From positions 49,378,099-49,442,098 of the forward strand of contig CM028326.1 of NCBI GenBank assembly GCA_016647705.1: 64,000 nt of DNA, in the 5' to 3' direction. Both the position numbers and the translations under genes were made by a program. The notes under the pieces are model-generated. The model worked only from the letters and a program-made list of their open reading frames with translations. It was not told the DNA's origin and ran no database searches. Of this stretch, positions 1-11,500 are shown one piece after another. Position 1 is the stretch's first letter. Each line of letters starts with the position of its first letter. The stretch comes from Eucommia ulmoides. Taxonomy: Eukaryota; Streptophyta; Magnoliopsida; Garryales; Eucommiaceae.

Positions 1-84
1 GGATTTTTCTATATTATTTAGGATTTCTTGTATTGTTCCCTAACTACTATTATAAATAGAGGGAGAAATTAACACAATTGTTGA

Positions 85-1112
85 GGTGACGTTTGGTTAG
101 TGTTCCCACTTTTTTCAACCCAATTGGGATGGGTTGGGTTCAGTTGGGTGAGAATTTTGTTTCTTACTAAGAACAAAAATGCATTCGGTAACAATAATTT
201 TTTTTTGATACTAGGAACAGAATCACGTTTAGTAAGAATTGATTTTATAAACCAACCCTAGAATTGATTCAATCAAACCCCCAAATTCAACCAAAATTCC
301 CAAATCAAGAACCAACCCTAAAATTGATTTCATGAAATTCAACCAAACCCCCAAATCAAGAACGAACTCTAAATCAAAATCAAGAACGAACCCTAAACCA
401 AAATCAAGAATCAAACCCTAAATCGATTTCGATTTCGAAATCGGAAATCGAAATAAAAATTGAAATAAAAATCGAAATCAAAAATCGATTTCATGATGAA
501 ATCGAAAAACAAAATCAAACCCTAAATCAAGTAACGAAATCGAAATCTAGGACCAAATTTGTTCAATGGGTTGGGATCGAAATCACGACAGTGAACTTCA
601 ACGAAGACAACGATGGCCTGCTTGGACGAAGACGACAATGGCCAGCTTTGTGAATCAAAATCAACGAAAACGATGATGGCCGGCTTGGCGAGGAACCAGT
701 GGAGGCAATGGCGATAGCCGTGGCGAGGACGATGGCGACGGCGAAGACGATTACGAGGAGGTGGACGGCATCGATGATTACGTGGAGGTGGACTTATCGA
801 CGGCAAGGACGAGCGTTGTGGCGATGACGAGCGAAAAGAAAAAGAAATGCTTGGGATGAAGTTGAAAGACAAGCTCTCATTAACAAATTGGAAAATTCCA
901 AACGTGTCCCATATATGGGTTGAGTTTTTTGGGCATAAAAAAAAAAAAAAAAAAAAAAAATTATTTCTCATTTCCTTAAAATTTTGAGAATCAATTCTCA
1001 TTTTTTAGGTTAGGTTGGGTTGGGTTTTATGTTGCCAAACGCGCTCGAAGAAATCAATCCCAGAACTTTTGGGTTGGGTTGGGTTGGAAACAAACACTAA
1101 CCAAACGGGGCC
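85..1112. mobile_element. PIF/Harbinger (Tourist-like) element inserted in the 5' LTR of Copia 1
   Basis: Terminal inverted repeats GGTGACGTTTGGTTAGTGTT (left) and GGCCCCGTTTGGTTAGTGTT (right, reverse complement) match at 17 of 20 bases. They are flanked by TGA (82-84) and TAA (1113-1115), a decayed 3-bp TTA/TAA target duplication typical of this superfamily. The uninterrupted 3' LTR at 5213-5372 confirms the empty site. The subterminal parts hold GGGTTGGGTTGGG repeats; the interior is AATCGAAAT-rich, then GACGA-rich. No transposase is visible, so it is non-autonomous. Confidence 0.82.
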
Positions 1113-1166
1113 TAAGCCTTCTCATTCTTTTCGTATTCATTTCTTTCTTTAACATGGTATCAGAGC

Positions 1167-1842
1167 AGGTTATAGAACATTAATCTCGTAATTCTGTTCA
1201 TCCATGATTTAATTTATTTATTTATTGCTCAATTGAAAAAAAAAATCATTTCCAGCCGCCGCCGCCAAAAACCTAACCCATCGCCTCCCACCGATCACTC
1301 AGATCCGCACCGTCCAAGTCAGATTGGACCTTCGCCAACCCATTCCGACCTTCGTCGTTGCCATTCGACCTTCGTCGGCCTATTCCAACCTTCGCCATCG
1401 CCATTCGACCTTCGCAATCTTCAATCTGGCCAATCGGCGACCTTCACCATTACTGTTCAACCCTAATCGCTGCTGTTCAGGCCACATCCACAATCGCTGC
1501 CGTCAACCAGCGCTTCGCATCACTGTTCCGCCGTCGACTAGTGCTTCGTCTCACATCGCAACTTCGATTCGCCACCCATTCCAAAGTTTGCTGCCATATT
1601 TGTGATTGAATAGTTTGTTCGCTGCTACCTTTGTTTCAAAACAGCAACTAGGGTTTCGAAACCCTAGATTTCTCTAGCCGTTGCTGTCTCGGTCCAAATC
1701 CGATGGTGCTCCCTTTTTGGCCAAACATTAGTATGTCTATGGTTGAGCTACTTCTAATGATTTAAGCTCTATAGTTGTTTGTGTTGTTGGTTTGGTTTCC
1801 CCTATCAAGTTTTTTTGTATTTGTTAGTTGTTGTATTGGCGA
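1167..1842 (+). other. Leader of Copia 1, no gene recognised
   Basis: Between the PBS and the gag remnant. It has pyrimidine-rich, low-complexity DNA with repeated TTCGCC/CCATTCGACCTTCG words. The short open frames here are compositional and I assign no product. Confidence 0.6.
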
Positions 1843-4800
1843 GAACTAATGTCGACGACTACCCCCAACCGTTAACAGCCCACAAGTTGAATGGAACCAA
1901 TTACTCACAATGGTCCAAAGTTGTACAAGTTGTTGCTACCGATAAAGGGAAACGAGGTGACTGAGGAAGTCGTAGTAATGAATTTCGAGGTGGCCGAGGT
2001 GGCCATTGTCGTGGTCAACATTGTCGGTGCTCATTTTGTGGCAAGGAAAATCATACCCAAGCTACTTGTTGGTACAGAGTTGGTCGTTCTCCTAAGTATG
2101 TTCATGTGGCAACTTCTAATCAAGTTGCTCCCGTTTTCGCATCCAACTCTTCAATTCCCAAGGCAATTTCTGATGATGAGTATGCTCAATTCCTTCAGTT
2201 TAAGGCGTCCAAGCAGGCATCTACCCCCATTATTTCACTAGCTCAACAAGGTAACCCTACTACATGTCTTTCTTTTCATCCTTCCACTTCTATATCTTGG
2301 ATCATAGACTCCGCTGCCACTGATCACATGTCAGATGCCTCTTCTTTACTTACACATATTCAGTCATCTCCCTCATTGTCCCCTGTTACTGTTGTTGATG
2401 GTTCCACTGTCCCTGTTCGTGGTATTGGCACTGTGAAACTTTCATCCTCTTTCTCTTTATCTTCTGTCTTGTATATTCCATCTTTTGCTTTTAATTTGAT
2501 GTCAGTTAATAAGCTTACTCAACAACTTCATTGTTCTGTTTGCTTCTTTTCCTAATTCTGCCATTATCCAGGATTTGAAAACACAGAAGACGATTGGCAC
2601 AAGGTATGAGAAAAACGGCCTTTATTACTTCGACAATCACGACAAGACACCTGTTATCCCACTCACTGTCTGTCCTGCCGTTGCATCTGCCCACGAAATT
2701 CATTGTCGTCTAGTTCATCCCTGTCTTGCCAATCTAAAGGTACTTGTTCCTAATTTACGTCGTTTGATCTCCTTAGATTGTTAGTCTTGTTAGTTGGGCA
2801 AAGTTTTGAGCATCGAGTCTTTTTAGTTTAGTTCATTCAGACGTTTGGAGTCCTTCTCGTATTGTTTCTACATTAGGCTTTCAATATTTTGTCACATTTG
2901 TCGATGATTTCTCCAGGGTTACATGGCTATATTTAATGAAAGATCGTTCCGAATCGTTCTCAATTTTCTGTCTTCTGTGCTAAAATTAAAACTCAATTTA
3001 ATGTGCCCGTGCGTATACTTCGTAGTGATAATGCTCGAGAATAATTTTCTCAACCCTTTACTTCCTTTATGTCATAGTCTGGCATACTGCATCAATTTTC
3101 TTGTCCTCATACACTGCAACAAAATAGAGTCATTGAGCGTAAGAATCGACATCTCCTAGAAGTGGCTCGAACTTTGATATTTGAGATGAATGTTCCCAAA
3201 CAATTCTGGGTAGATGCAGTTCTTACAACTTGTTTTTTTATCAATAGAATGTCATCTTATACCCTAAATGGCAAAGTTCCCCATTCTATTCTTTTTCCCC
3301 GATCACCTTGGTTTGCTTTACCTCCCTGTATCTTTGCATGTGTTTGTTTTGTCCACCAATTGACTTCCGGTAAGGATAAGTTAGATCCTCGTACCATAAA
3401 ATGTGTTTTCCTTGGTTATTCTCGCACACAAAATGGTTATCAGTGTTATAATCCCTCTTTACGTCGTTCTTTCATCTGTGCTGATGTCACTTTCTTTGAG
3501 TCCACATCTTATTTTTCTGCCACATCCACTAGGGATGATTTGGATGTCACCTTTCCTCTACCAAGCCTCCCATACCCAACACCATCTTCTTCCGCTCTAA
3601 AACCAATCCCGCGTAGTCGTCTTTCACCACCTTTGCAAGTATACTCTCGTCGCCAAAAGGTAGCTTCCGTCATTGAGCCCATCATCTCTGTGTCTTCAAA
3701 TTCTTCTCCAGTTGATCCATCTGCTTCTAACTTGAACATACCCATTGTTGTCCAGAAGGGTAAGCACACATGTATTCAACATCCTATTTCTAATTTTATC
3801 TCGTATGCACATCTATCTCCTTCATATTCCTCTTTTGTTGTTTCTCTATCCTCTGTTTTTATTCCGAAGTCTGTCACAAAGGCTCTCACTCACCCTGGTT
3901 GGACGACTGCAATGAAAAAGGAACTGTTAGTTTTACATCAAAATGGTACTTGGGATCATTTCTCGCTTCCGCCTGACAAAACAATAGTTGGATATAAATA
4001 GGTGTACACAGTCAAAATTCATCCGGATAGGACTATTGATCGACTCAAAGCTCATTTAGTTGCCAAAAGTTACACTTAAATATATGGTTTTGATTATTTA
4101 GAGACTTTTTCTCCAATTGCCAAACTCACTTATGTTCGTTTGTTCATCTCTTTGGCTGCCACCTTTCGCTGACCGTTACATCAACTTGATATCAAGAATG
4201 CATTCTTAAATGCCGATTTGACTAAAATAGTATACATGAAACAACCTCCTGAGTTTGTTACTCAGGGAAAGTCTGTTTGGTATGTCGATTGAAGAAATCC
4301 ATTTATAGTCTCAAACAGTCTCCTCGAACATGGTTTGGGAGATTCAGTGAAGTGGTCTCTGAATTTAGTCTTTGTCGTTGTGGAGTCGATCATTCTGTAT
4401 TTTACAAGCACAGTAAAGTCGGGAGAATATTGTTGATTGTGTATGTGGATGATATCGTGATTACCGGGGACGACCACCAGGGTATTCAGGAACTCAAAAC
4501 GTTTTTCCATAGTAAGTTTCAAACCAAAGATTTGGGTCAATTAAAGTATTTTCTTGAACTACTTGAAGGTTACTAGATTAGATATTTCCTTTTTTGAGAG
4601 TGGTTATTAGTCAGTTCTTGGATCGTCCCACGACGTATCATTGGGATGCAATGATTCGTATTCTTCGATATCTGAAAGGTTTCCCAGGATGTGGTTTGTT
4701 GTATCAAAACTTCGGTTACACTCAAATTAAGGGATATACAGATGCAGATTGGATCGGATCTCTCTCGGATAAGAAGTCTACTATAGGGTATTGTGTGTTT

Positions 4801-5205
4801 GTTGGAGGTAATCTCATTTCTTGGAAGAGTAAAAAGCAGACAGTTGTGGCACGGTCAAGTGCAGAATCGGAATACAGGGCGATGGCCCATACCACTTGTG
4901 AGTTAACCTGGTTGAAACATTTGTTGGAAGAACTTGGATTCGAACACGCTTCACCGATGGATCTAGTATGAGATAATCAAGCAGCACTTCACATTGCATC
5001 AAACCCAATCTTCCATGAGAGGATAAAACACATTGAAGTTGATTGTCACTTCATTCGAGAAAAAGTATCGCAGAAACAGATAGAGACGAAGCATGTAAAG
5101 TCGGTTGATCAGTTAGCTGATTTATTTACTAAACCGTTAGAGGACTCAAAAATAAAGTATATTTGTAACAAGTTAAGAGCATACAATATATATGCTCCAG
5201 CTTAA
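1843..5205 (+). pseudogene. gag-pol pseudogene of Copia 1
   Basis: The gag start (KLNGTNYSQWSK) is joined directly to the zinc knuckle CSFCGKENHTQATC (2028-2069), so most of gag is deleted. Protease follows with WIIDSAATDHMS near 2300. The integrase zinc region is reduced to [14 protein letters not shown]; the catalytic core at 2780-3170 is scrambled by frameshifts. Further on are the integrase C-terminal part (3162 on), RT ([38 protein letters not shown]) and RNase H ([29 protein letters not shown]). Internal stops occur throughout. Confidence 0.9.
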
Positions 5206-5212
5206 GGGGAAA

Positions 5213-5372
5213 TGTTAAAAGGGTAATTATGTCTTTTCAGTATTGTTTAGGATTTTCCCATATCATTTAGTATTTTTTGTATTGTTCCCTAACTACTATT
5301 ATAAATAGAGGAAGAGGCTAACACAGTTGTTTAGCCTTCTTATTCTTCTCGTATTCATTTCTTTCTTTAACA
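5213..5372 (+). repeat. 3' LTR of Copia element 1 (160 bp)
   Basis: Begins TG and ends CA, contains CTATTATAAATAGAG as a TATA-like core, and repeats the sequence at 1-84 and 1113-1154. It is short for an LTR but consistent between the two ends. It begins directly after the purine tract. Confidence 0.9.
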
Positions 5373-5482
5373 CTAATATAATAGCAAATATAATATATTG
5401 AGCGTACATGGCTACACCCTCTTTTTTACTTTTAGGAGAATAGAGAACATATAAACCACAGAGAATTGTGCAATAAACTTAC

Positions 5483-5548
5483 CACTAAGGGACCGGGGCG
5501 AACTATTGTATACCCAAGGCCAGATCTTCGCAACGAGTCTTCCCCAGC
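5483..5548 (-). CDS. HCF173: HCF173 exon 9 (last exon inside the window)
   Basis: Twenty-two codons: [20 protein letters not shown] then LV, the late beta-strand/helix of the SDR fold. The acceptor is CTGTAG|GCT and the donor GTG|GTAAGT. The protein family continues with a segment beginning EEPGGQ and about 85 further residues, none found to the right of position 1. Intron 9 runs left and contains the Copia element at 1-5372. Confidence 0.9.
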
Positions 5549-8500
5549 CTACAGAACCCATAAAACACAATCAGGCTCCATGAGAAAATGGGAGGAAATA
5601 AGTTCGGAATCTTGAGGGGAAAAAAAAATCTAACCTTTTTGGCCCTCAAAACCTGATCCCTCCTGGTAGGTTCTATTCCTAATCCCGTACATGAAACTAA
5701 GATGAAGTCAGTTTCTTGCCCAGTCTGCAAACAGCCAATCCAATTCTTGAGATTACAAGGGCCAATCCAATTCTTGATATTACGAGGGAAAAGAGCTAAT
5801 AATACCATGTAAATCACAATATCTGCAGAAATTTTTCGGATAGTCAGTTAACATGCAACAGAAATCGATACATATATTATCGCCGAAGCTTATGGCTCGG
5901 GTCATGACAAACACCAAATGAGGCCTTGACAAATGTGAAATGACACTATTTTCAGCTCCATAAACTTTTGTTTACCAACTTGACAATTCAAATGTGTTTT
6001 AAATTTCGGAGTCATAACACCCAAAGAAAGATATTTACTCTGGAGATAGTACAAATTATTGCTCTCCTCTTACACTGTACAAATTCCCACTGCTCCAAAC
6101 ACATTTCCGTCACCTCACCCCCATTAGTGTCCATACATTTTAATGATTGAGGATCTCAAATTAACAGTAAAGCATCACTTATTCCTTCCCCACGTCAGAT
6201 TTATTTCCAAAAGGAACCAACCCGAGGAAGGCATTCTCAATAACTTTAGAAAGTTTGAATTCATATATTTATTTCTATTCTTTGTATATTAATAATTGCG
6301 TAGCATTATTTGCCTTTTTTTCTTTCGAAACGGCCTTTTTGAGCACTGAGTTCTATTTAAAAGGTATTGATCTGGTTTTAATTTTTCGATGGAGTCACCA
6401 CCAATCATTAAATTTAAATAGATGTGTTAGGTCCCTAATCTTTTTAGAACATTTTTAGTTTGGATAATCCTATATAGTAGTGTGATGGAGGCACATGTGA
6501 TGCATGTGAAAAGTAGTTCTGAGGAAGAGAGGAGTCTGTGACACTAAAAACCCTCCCCCTTAATGTATAGTAATCGATGCAATTTATTTTTTTTTGGCCG
6601 AACACAACATTTTTAAATGCACACCCCCTAAAGAAATTAATTATAAAAACATGCTACATATATACAAAAATTTACCAAACTACCCTTAAGGAATTAAACC
6701 TATTTTTCGTTTTTAATTTTATTACAGAAATCCCCCTCCCCAAAATCCATTATTAATTACAGAAACCTCCCTCCCCTAAACCCATCTTCTTCCTTCCCAA
6801 CTTCCTCTCCACTTCTTCAACCACCCCCCACCCCCCCACCCCAAAGCCAGGCTGCCATCCCACGTCCCCCCACAGCCAGGTTGCCATCCCACGTCCCTTT
6901 GAGAGATAAATCTGAGAGTCTTAAATAGAGAGTTGCGAGTCATAGTCAAAAAAATGATTTCTTGAATTGCGTCTGATTTATGATTCTTGAAATTAATAGT
7001 TGTTTCCATGCTAATTTCCTAAGGTTGTTAGTAGGAGGATTCAGTAACTGGATTAATTGAAAGTGGTTAGGGAAATAGATGAGTTATACCCGACTTTGAC
7101 AAATTATGACTTAGAGATAATTTGAACCCAACCGAGATAATTCATGCTAGTAACTAGGTAATTTAATTGGTAATTAATTATTGAGAAGATGGATTAGGCT
7201 ATAAGCTTAGACGGAGTATGCCTTAGAGATAGTCTGTGCTATTGTAAGGCAATTTACTCTAATCATAATTAGTTTCTTGGTTTTAGGATATTCTTGAGCG
7301 TGATGTCAAGATACCCTTTATTAAGCAATAATTCAGGGATATATAGATCCTGGGTGAAATCACGTCCCTAGACTTTTCTTTTCAATTAGATCACCATTAA
7401 ATTGATTTTATAATTTTAGAATAAAAACCGATTCCATTTAATTTGGAACAATTGAATTAGGATTAAATAATTTATAGTAATTCAGTCCCCGAGGAATACG
7501 CCACCCAAGCACTTGACATGACTACAACACTTGTGCACTTGCAAGGGTCATAATTTAGACCGATCAGTTAGCCTCCTGAGATCCTCAAGTAAACTTGATG
7601 ACAATAGAATTTAATACTTGCAGAGCACCCTCAGGAGCAACAATAGCAGTAAGTACGCGAATTGGCACAGAAGGTTAAACATGTTCAACCATCACCAGTC
7701 TTCCTACATGGTAGAGAAGCTTGGCATACCATTCACCAACTTAGACCTGAAACTTATTGATCAGATGAGCGAAACATAAAAATATTTACTTCCCAGCAAC
7801 GGCTGCGTGTCACGGGCTAAAAGTTTTTCCCAAGAACCCATGCGGCCTTAACATTATTCCACTCTGTTGGAAGCGTTAAGTAAGCCTAACGAACTCTATC
7901 GCTAGCGGTAGGGCTGTAAACGAACCGAGTTGTTCATGAACAGCTCGGGCTCGGCTCGAAAAAAGCTCGTTCGAACTTGTTTATTAAAGTAAACGAGCCG
8001 AGCTCGAGCTCCAAAAAATGATCGTTTAATAAACGAGCCGAGCCGAGCCGAGCTTGTTCGCGAGTTACTCGTTTGTTGTTCGCGAACAAAGTCAAAACGA
8101 GTCGAGTCTGTTCGCGAGCTCATTTTCATGTTCGCAAACACTAAAATATTATTTATTTATTATATATATAGACTGATTATTTGTAAATTTACATTGATTA
8201 TTTATAATTTTTATATTTTTGTTTCGCTCATTATTTAAATATTTAAATTTTGCATATAAATTTTAAAAAAATAATCATAAATAACTAATTTTATTAAAAA
8301 ATTATATTATTGATGTAGTTCTTAAACATTAAAATTTAATTAATAAATATTTATAAAAAAATAAAATAAAATAAAGCTCGAAAAAACTCACAAACAGCTT
8401 GATTATTAAATGAACCAACCTTGAACATAAGGTTTCAGGCTCTGCTAGAACTCTAATAATTTGAAAAATAAATGAACTAAGCTTGAACACTTAATACTCG

Positions 8501-11500
8501 GCTCGGCTCGGCTCGTTTACAGCCCTGGCTAGCAGAAGACTTTAAACAAATAGAGAATGGGGAGAGGCAAGGAATTCGGAGAAAAAATCTCTTTAGATCC
8601 CTAGAGATGAAATATACAAGTATGCTACGCTCTAAGAGTCGAGGGATGGATTAGAGCAAATAAGCTCCTCTCTTTATATGGGCCTTGGCTTTGAAGATAG
8701 ATGGCCAAGATCAATCTAACTTGATAGTTGAGATTCAAAGCCTAGAACCTTTCTATAAAATATCCTCCTAAAGAATCTTCTAGAATACGCATCTTTAAAT
8801 ATACAAGATAATCTACTCTAAATTACCCTAAAATTCTCTAGAACCTTCTGAAAATTGGAGAGGCTCCTTAGGTTGGGCCTCCCCTTGCACTTGGGCTTGG
8901 ATCAAAATTGAACTTGTCATGACTCAAGAACTTGGACCGTGACATTCTCTCCAACTTGATTTTGTGGCGCCCTCGCCACGACTCTTTCTCAAGAGCACTG
9001 GAAATGTCCTTCGATCCATCACAAGTCCCTGGGTTCTCGACAATCCTCGGTTCCTTCGACTTGCCTTGTCGATTCTTCCTTCTTCCGTGGCAACGCTTAC
9101 TTTGTTTCCTTGGTGTAGCTCCATGCACCTGGCGATTGGGTTTCTACTTGAAGCCTCCGCATCTCGAGCATGTCTCTTGGATGCTCCCATCCTCTTGAGA
9201 CTTCTGCTTTGCTGGAGGTTTGTGTTGTGTCACATTGCTTTGCGATTCTTCCTTCAACAACATGCCCTTACGGTGCCTCCGTTGCCCCGACGATTTCTCA
9301 ACCGGGTTAGCATCCCCTTTTGATGTCGACTTTTGCGACTCGACTTCACTCAAGTCGCATGGCACCTAGAAGCTGCATCACCCCAACGTGCGCTTCTTCC
9401 CTTGGCCCCTATTGACCCTACTGTCGTGCCTTGAACTCCGTAGTCAAGGCACTAAGGATCTTCCTTTTTGGATAGTCTTGTACCCGATGTTGACCGTCAC
9501 AAATAAGGCAACTTGCCCATGGTTTGGAACAACATACCCGTGCATTCTGTTGGTTGTTTGCTCCTTCCTTGGAGGCTTTGGCCAATCACTCTTGCCGCCA
9601 TGATATCGGCTTCCCCTTAAGCTAGCCAAAGTGCCATCACCCTCCTTGGCTCTGCTTGATCCCTCAATACCATCACCATTGCTTTCGCTATCACTTGGGC
9701 TTGGTAAGCAGGCTTGCATGTCAAAATCCTCCAACGACTGCACCTCGACGATTGTAGATGTCAAGTCTTGCACTCCACGTCGCCTTAGTTCTAACTTTGC
9801 CTACGATTGTAGACCATCAAGAAAGTAGAACAAGGAATCCATGTCAGAGATGTCCGGGATCTCTAAGATCAATTTCGTGAATTCGTTCACGTAATCCAAA
9901 ACCCTTCTTGAATTGATCAAATGAACCTATGCAACACATCCCTTTCTTAATATCCCCGTGTTGTCTTCGCCACCATGAAGTAGCGGTATCTGTGAGGTAT
10001 TGCATAGTTGTGCATACTTGAGCGTCTTTGTCCCTTATACTTGTAGCCTCGAAATATTGCTCAAGACTCCACAAGAAGTTCTCAAGCTCGCGAGCGTCCC
10101 GTGCTCCAACGTACATCAGTGGCTTGGGTACATCCACCCTTGAAACATCATGGGACAGGCTAGTCCCTATCGCAATTGCACTGCTTGCACGAGACCAAGT
10201 CCGAGCAAATCTCCTTCATCTCGAACTTTGTTGAACTCTATTTTAACATGGCCTCGGACAAAGAGCTCAAAGCTCCGCCACAAAGGAACCACTCAGCTCG
10301 TTCAAGGCACCCCGCATGGCATCGTGGATAGCGGCATCCTCCGACTCTAGCCGGCCCAATCGCTCGTGGATGTCCTAAAGCTGAGAGTGAGTGTTACTTA
10401 CTGCGATCTCTACCATCACCAGCCTGACCTCCATACCAAACAGTTGGTCCTTCAATTTGCTTCAAAGCCTCCCTTGGCGCTGCTCCTTGGATACTCGATC
10501 TTGGGCGCTCTCCTCAATCCGAGATGAACCAATCTTTTCCATTCCTTCCGAAAACCTTCAACATTCAAGGGTTACGGCTCATGCACCCCAAAACGAACCC
10601 TTCAACTAGCCCTAATAGTCGTTGGGTTTTGATACCAATTGTCACGGGCTAAAAGTTTTCCCCAAGAACCCGTGCCGCCTCAACCTTATTCCACCCTATT
10701 AATCTCTTTAGATCTATAGAGAGGAAATATACAGATGCTGAGTTCTAAGAGTCGAGGGATGGATTAGAGCAAATGAGCTCCTTATATAGGCCTTGGCCTT
10801 GAGGATGGACGATCAAGATCAATCTAATCTGACAGTCAAGATTCAAGGCCTAGAATCGTCCTATAAAATATCCTCCTAAAGAATCCTCTATACACATCTA
10901 TAAATATACAACACAATCTACTCTAAACTACCCTAGAATTCTCTAGAACCTTCTGGAAACTGGATAGCCTCCTTGGGTTAGCCTCCCCTTGAACTTGGAC
11001 TGGATCAAAATTTGACTTGTTAGGACTCTAGGACTTGGGCCGTGACATGTGGCTATTTAAGGGGAGGTTTTTGGAGAGTGAGAAATTTTGTTCCTATTAA
11101 TGGCTTACGAGGACGTTTTCAAGGAAGTTGAGAAGAACCAATGATTGTTTGGCACCAGCACCATTAACAAAATAAAGACATCAGCACCATATAGAAAATC
11201 AGATAGGAGGAGAACACGTCAATTGATCACATAGGGTTTAACAACTGCTCTCTTAAAAAGATCAGATAAGCCCTGCTAGGAGCTTCCTCTACAAGAATGA
11301 AAAAATAGGGTAAGAGATGGTCCGCGGTAACCCAACCCCCCACCCCCGGCCAGAGCTTATTGAACTTGAAGTAGACGGTATATAGGCAAGTGAAGAAGGT
11401 AGATGTGAATGAACGTGAGAATGTAAGGCATGTAGAAGATTAGGAACAAAATCCCGCTCAAGTCTATCAAAGGCTTTCATCATGTCGAATTTGAATAAGA

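Larger units (their letters stand above)
1..5372 (+). mobile_element. Copia LTR retrotransposon, decayed (element 1), in HCF173 intron 9
   Basis: A Ty1/copia element read on the plus strand. The 3' LTR is 5213-5372 and starts TGTTAAAAGGG. The matching 5' LTR occupies 1-84 and 1113-1154, with its first ~35 bases off the window. PBS TGGTATCAGAGC (1155-1166) fits initiator tRNA-Met, and a purine tract AAGGGGAA precedes the 3' LTR. Domain order is gag, protease, integrase, reverse transcriptase, RNase H, as in copia. Many stops and frameshifts make it non-functional. It shares family with the copy at 20268-23956. It lies antisense to HCF173. Confidence 0.92.
7808..11047 (-). mobile_element. Gag-only Gypsy-type LTR element (TR-GAG-like)
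   Basis: Two LTRs, each starting TGTCACGGGCTAAAAG and ending CCGTGACA on the plus strand, lie at 7808-8944 (enlarged by a hAT MITE) and 10640-11047. The element reads on the minus strand: PBS TGGTATCAAAACCC (10624-10637) adjoins the right LTR, and a GGAGAGAA purine tract adjoins the left LTR. The internal 1.7 kb holds a Gypsy-type gag only; no protease, RT, RNase H or integrase is seen. Gag-only non-autonomous elements of this plan have been called TR-GAG. No clear target duplication is seen. Confidence 0.8.

Noticed and set aside
522..1001. Long minus-strand open frame (159 codons)
   Set aside because: Its residues are Phe, Ser, Pro and Arg runs translated from GACGA repeats and an A-tract inside a Tourist-like element; there is no conserved domain.
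1233..1609. Overlapping plus-strand frames in three registers
   Set aside because: All derive from TTCGCC/CCATTCGACC low-complexity leader of Copia 1; equal openness in several frames argues against coding.
5503..5817. Single 104-codon minus-strand gene
   Set aside because: It is one frame running through exon 8, intron 8 and part of exon 9; family alignment and splice sites show that only 5635-5724 is coding in this frame, with 5483-5548 in another.
6845..6900. Possible CRISPR-like or satellite repeat
   Set aside because: Only two adjacent copies of a ~28-bp C-rich unit and no spacers; a small tandem duplication in plant intron DNA.
8868..9365. Plus-strand proteins rich in Cys, Leu and Pro
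   Set aside because: They are antisense shadows of the gag pseudogene read on the minus strand.
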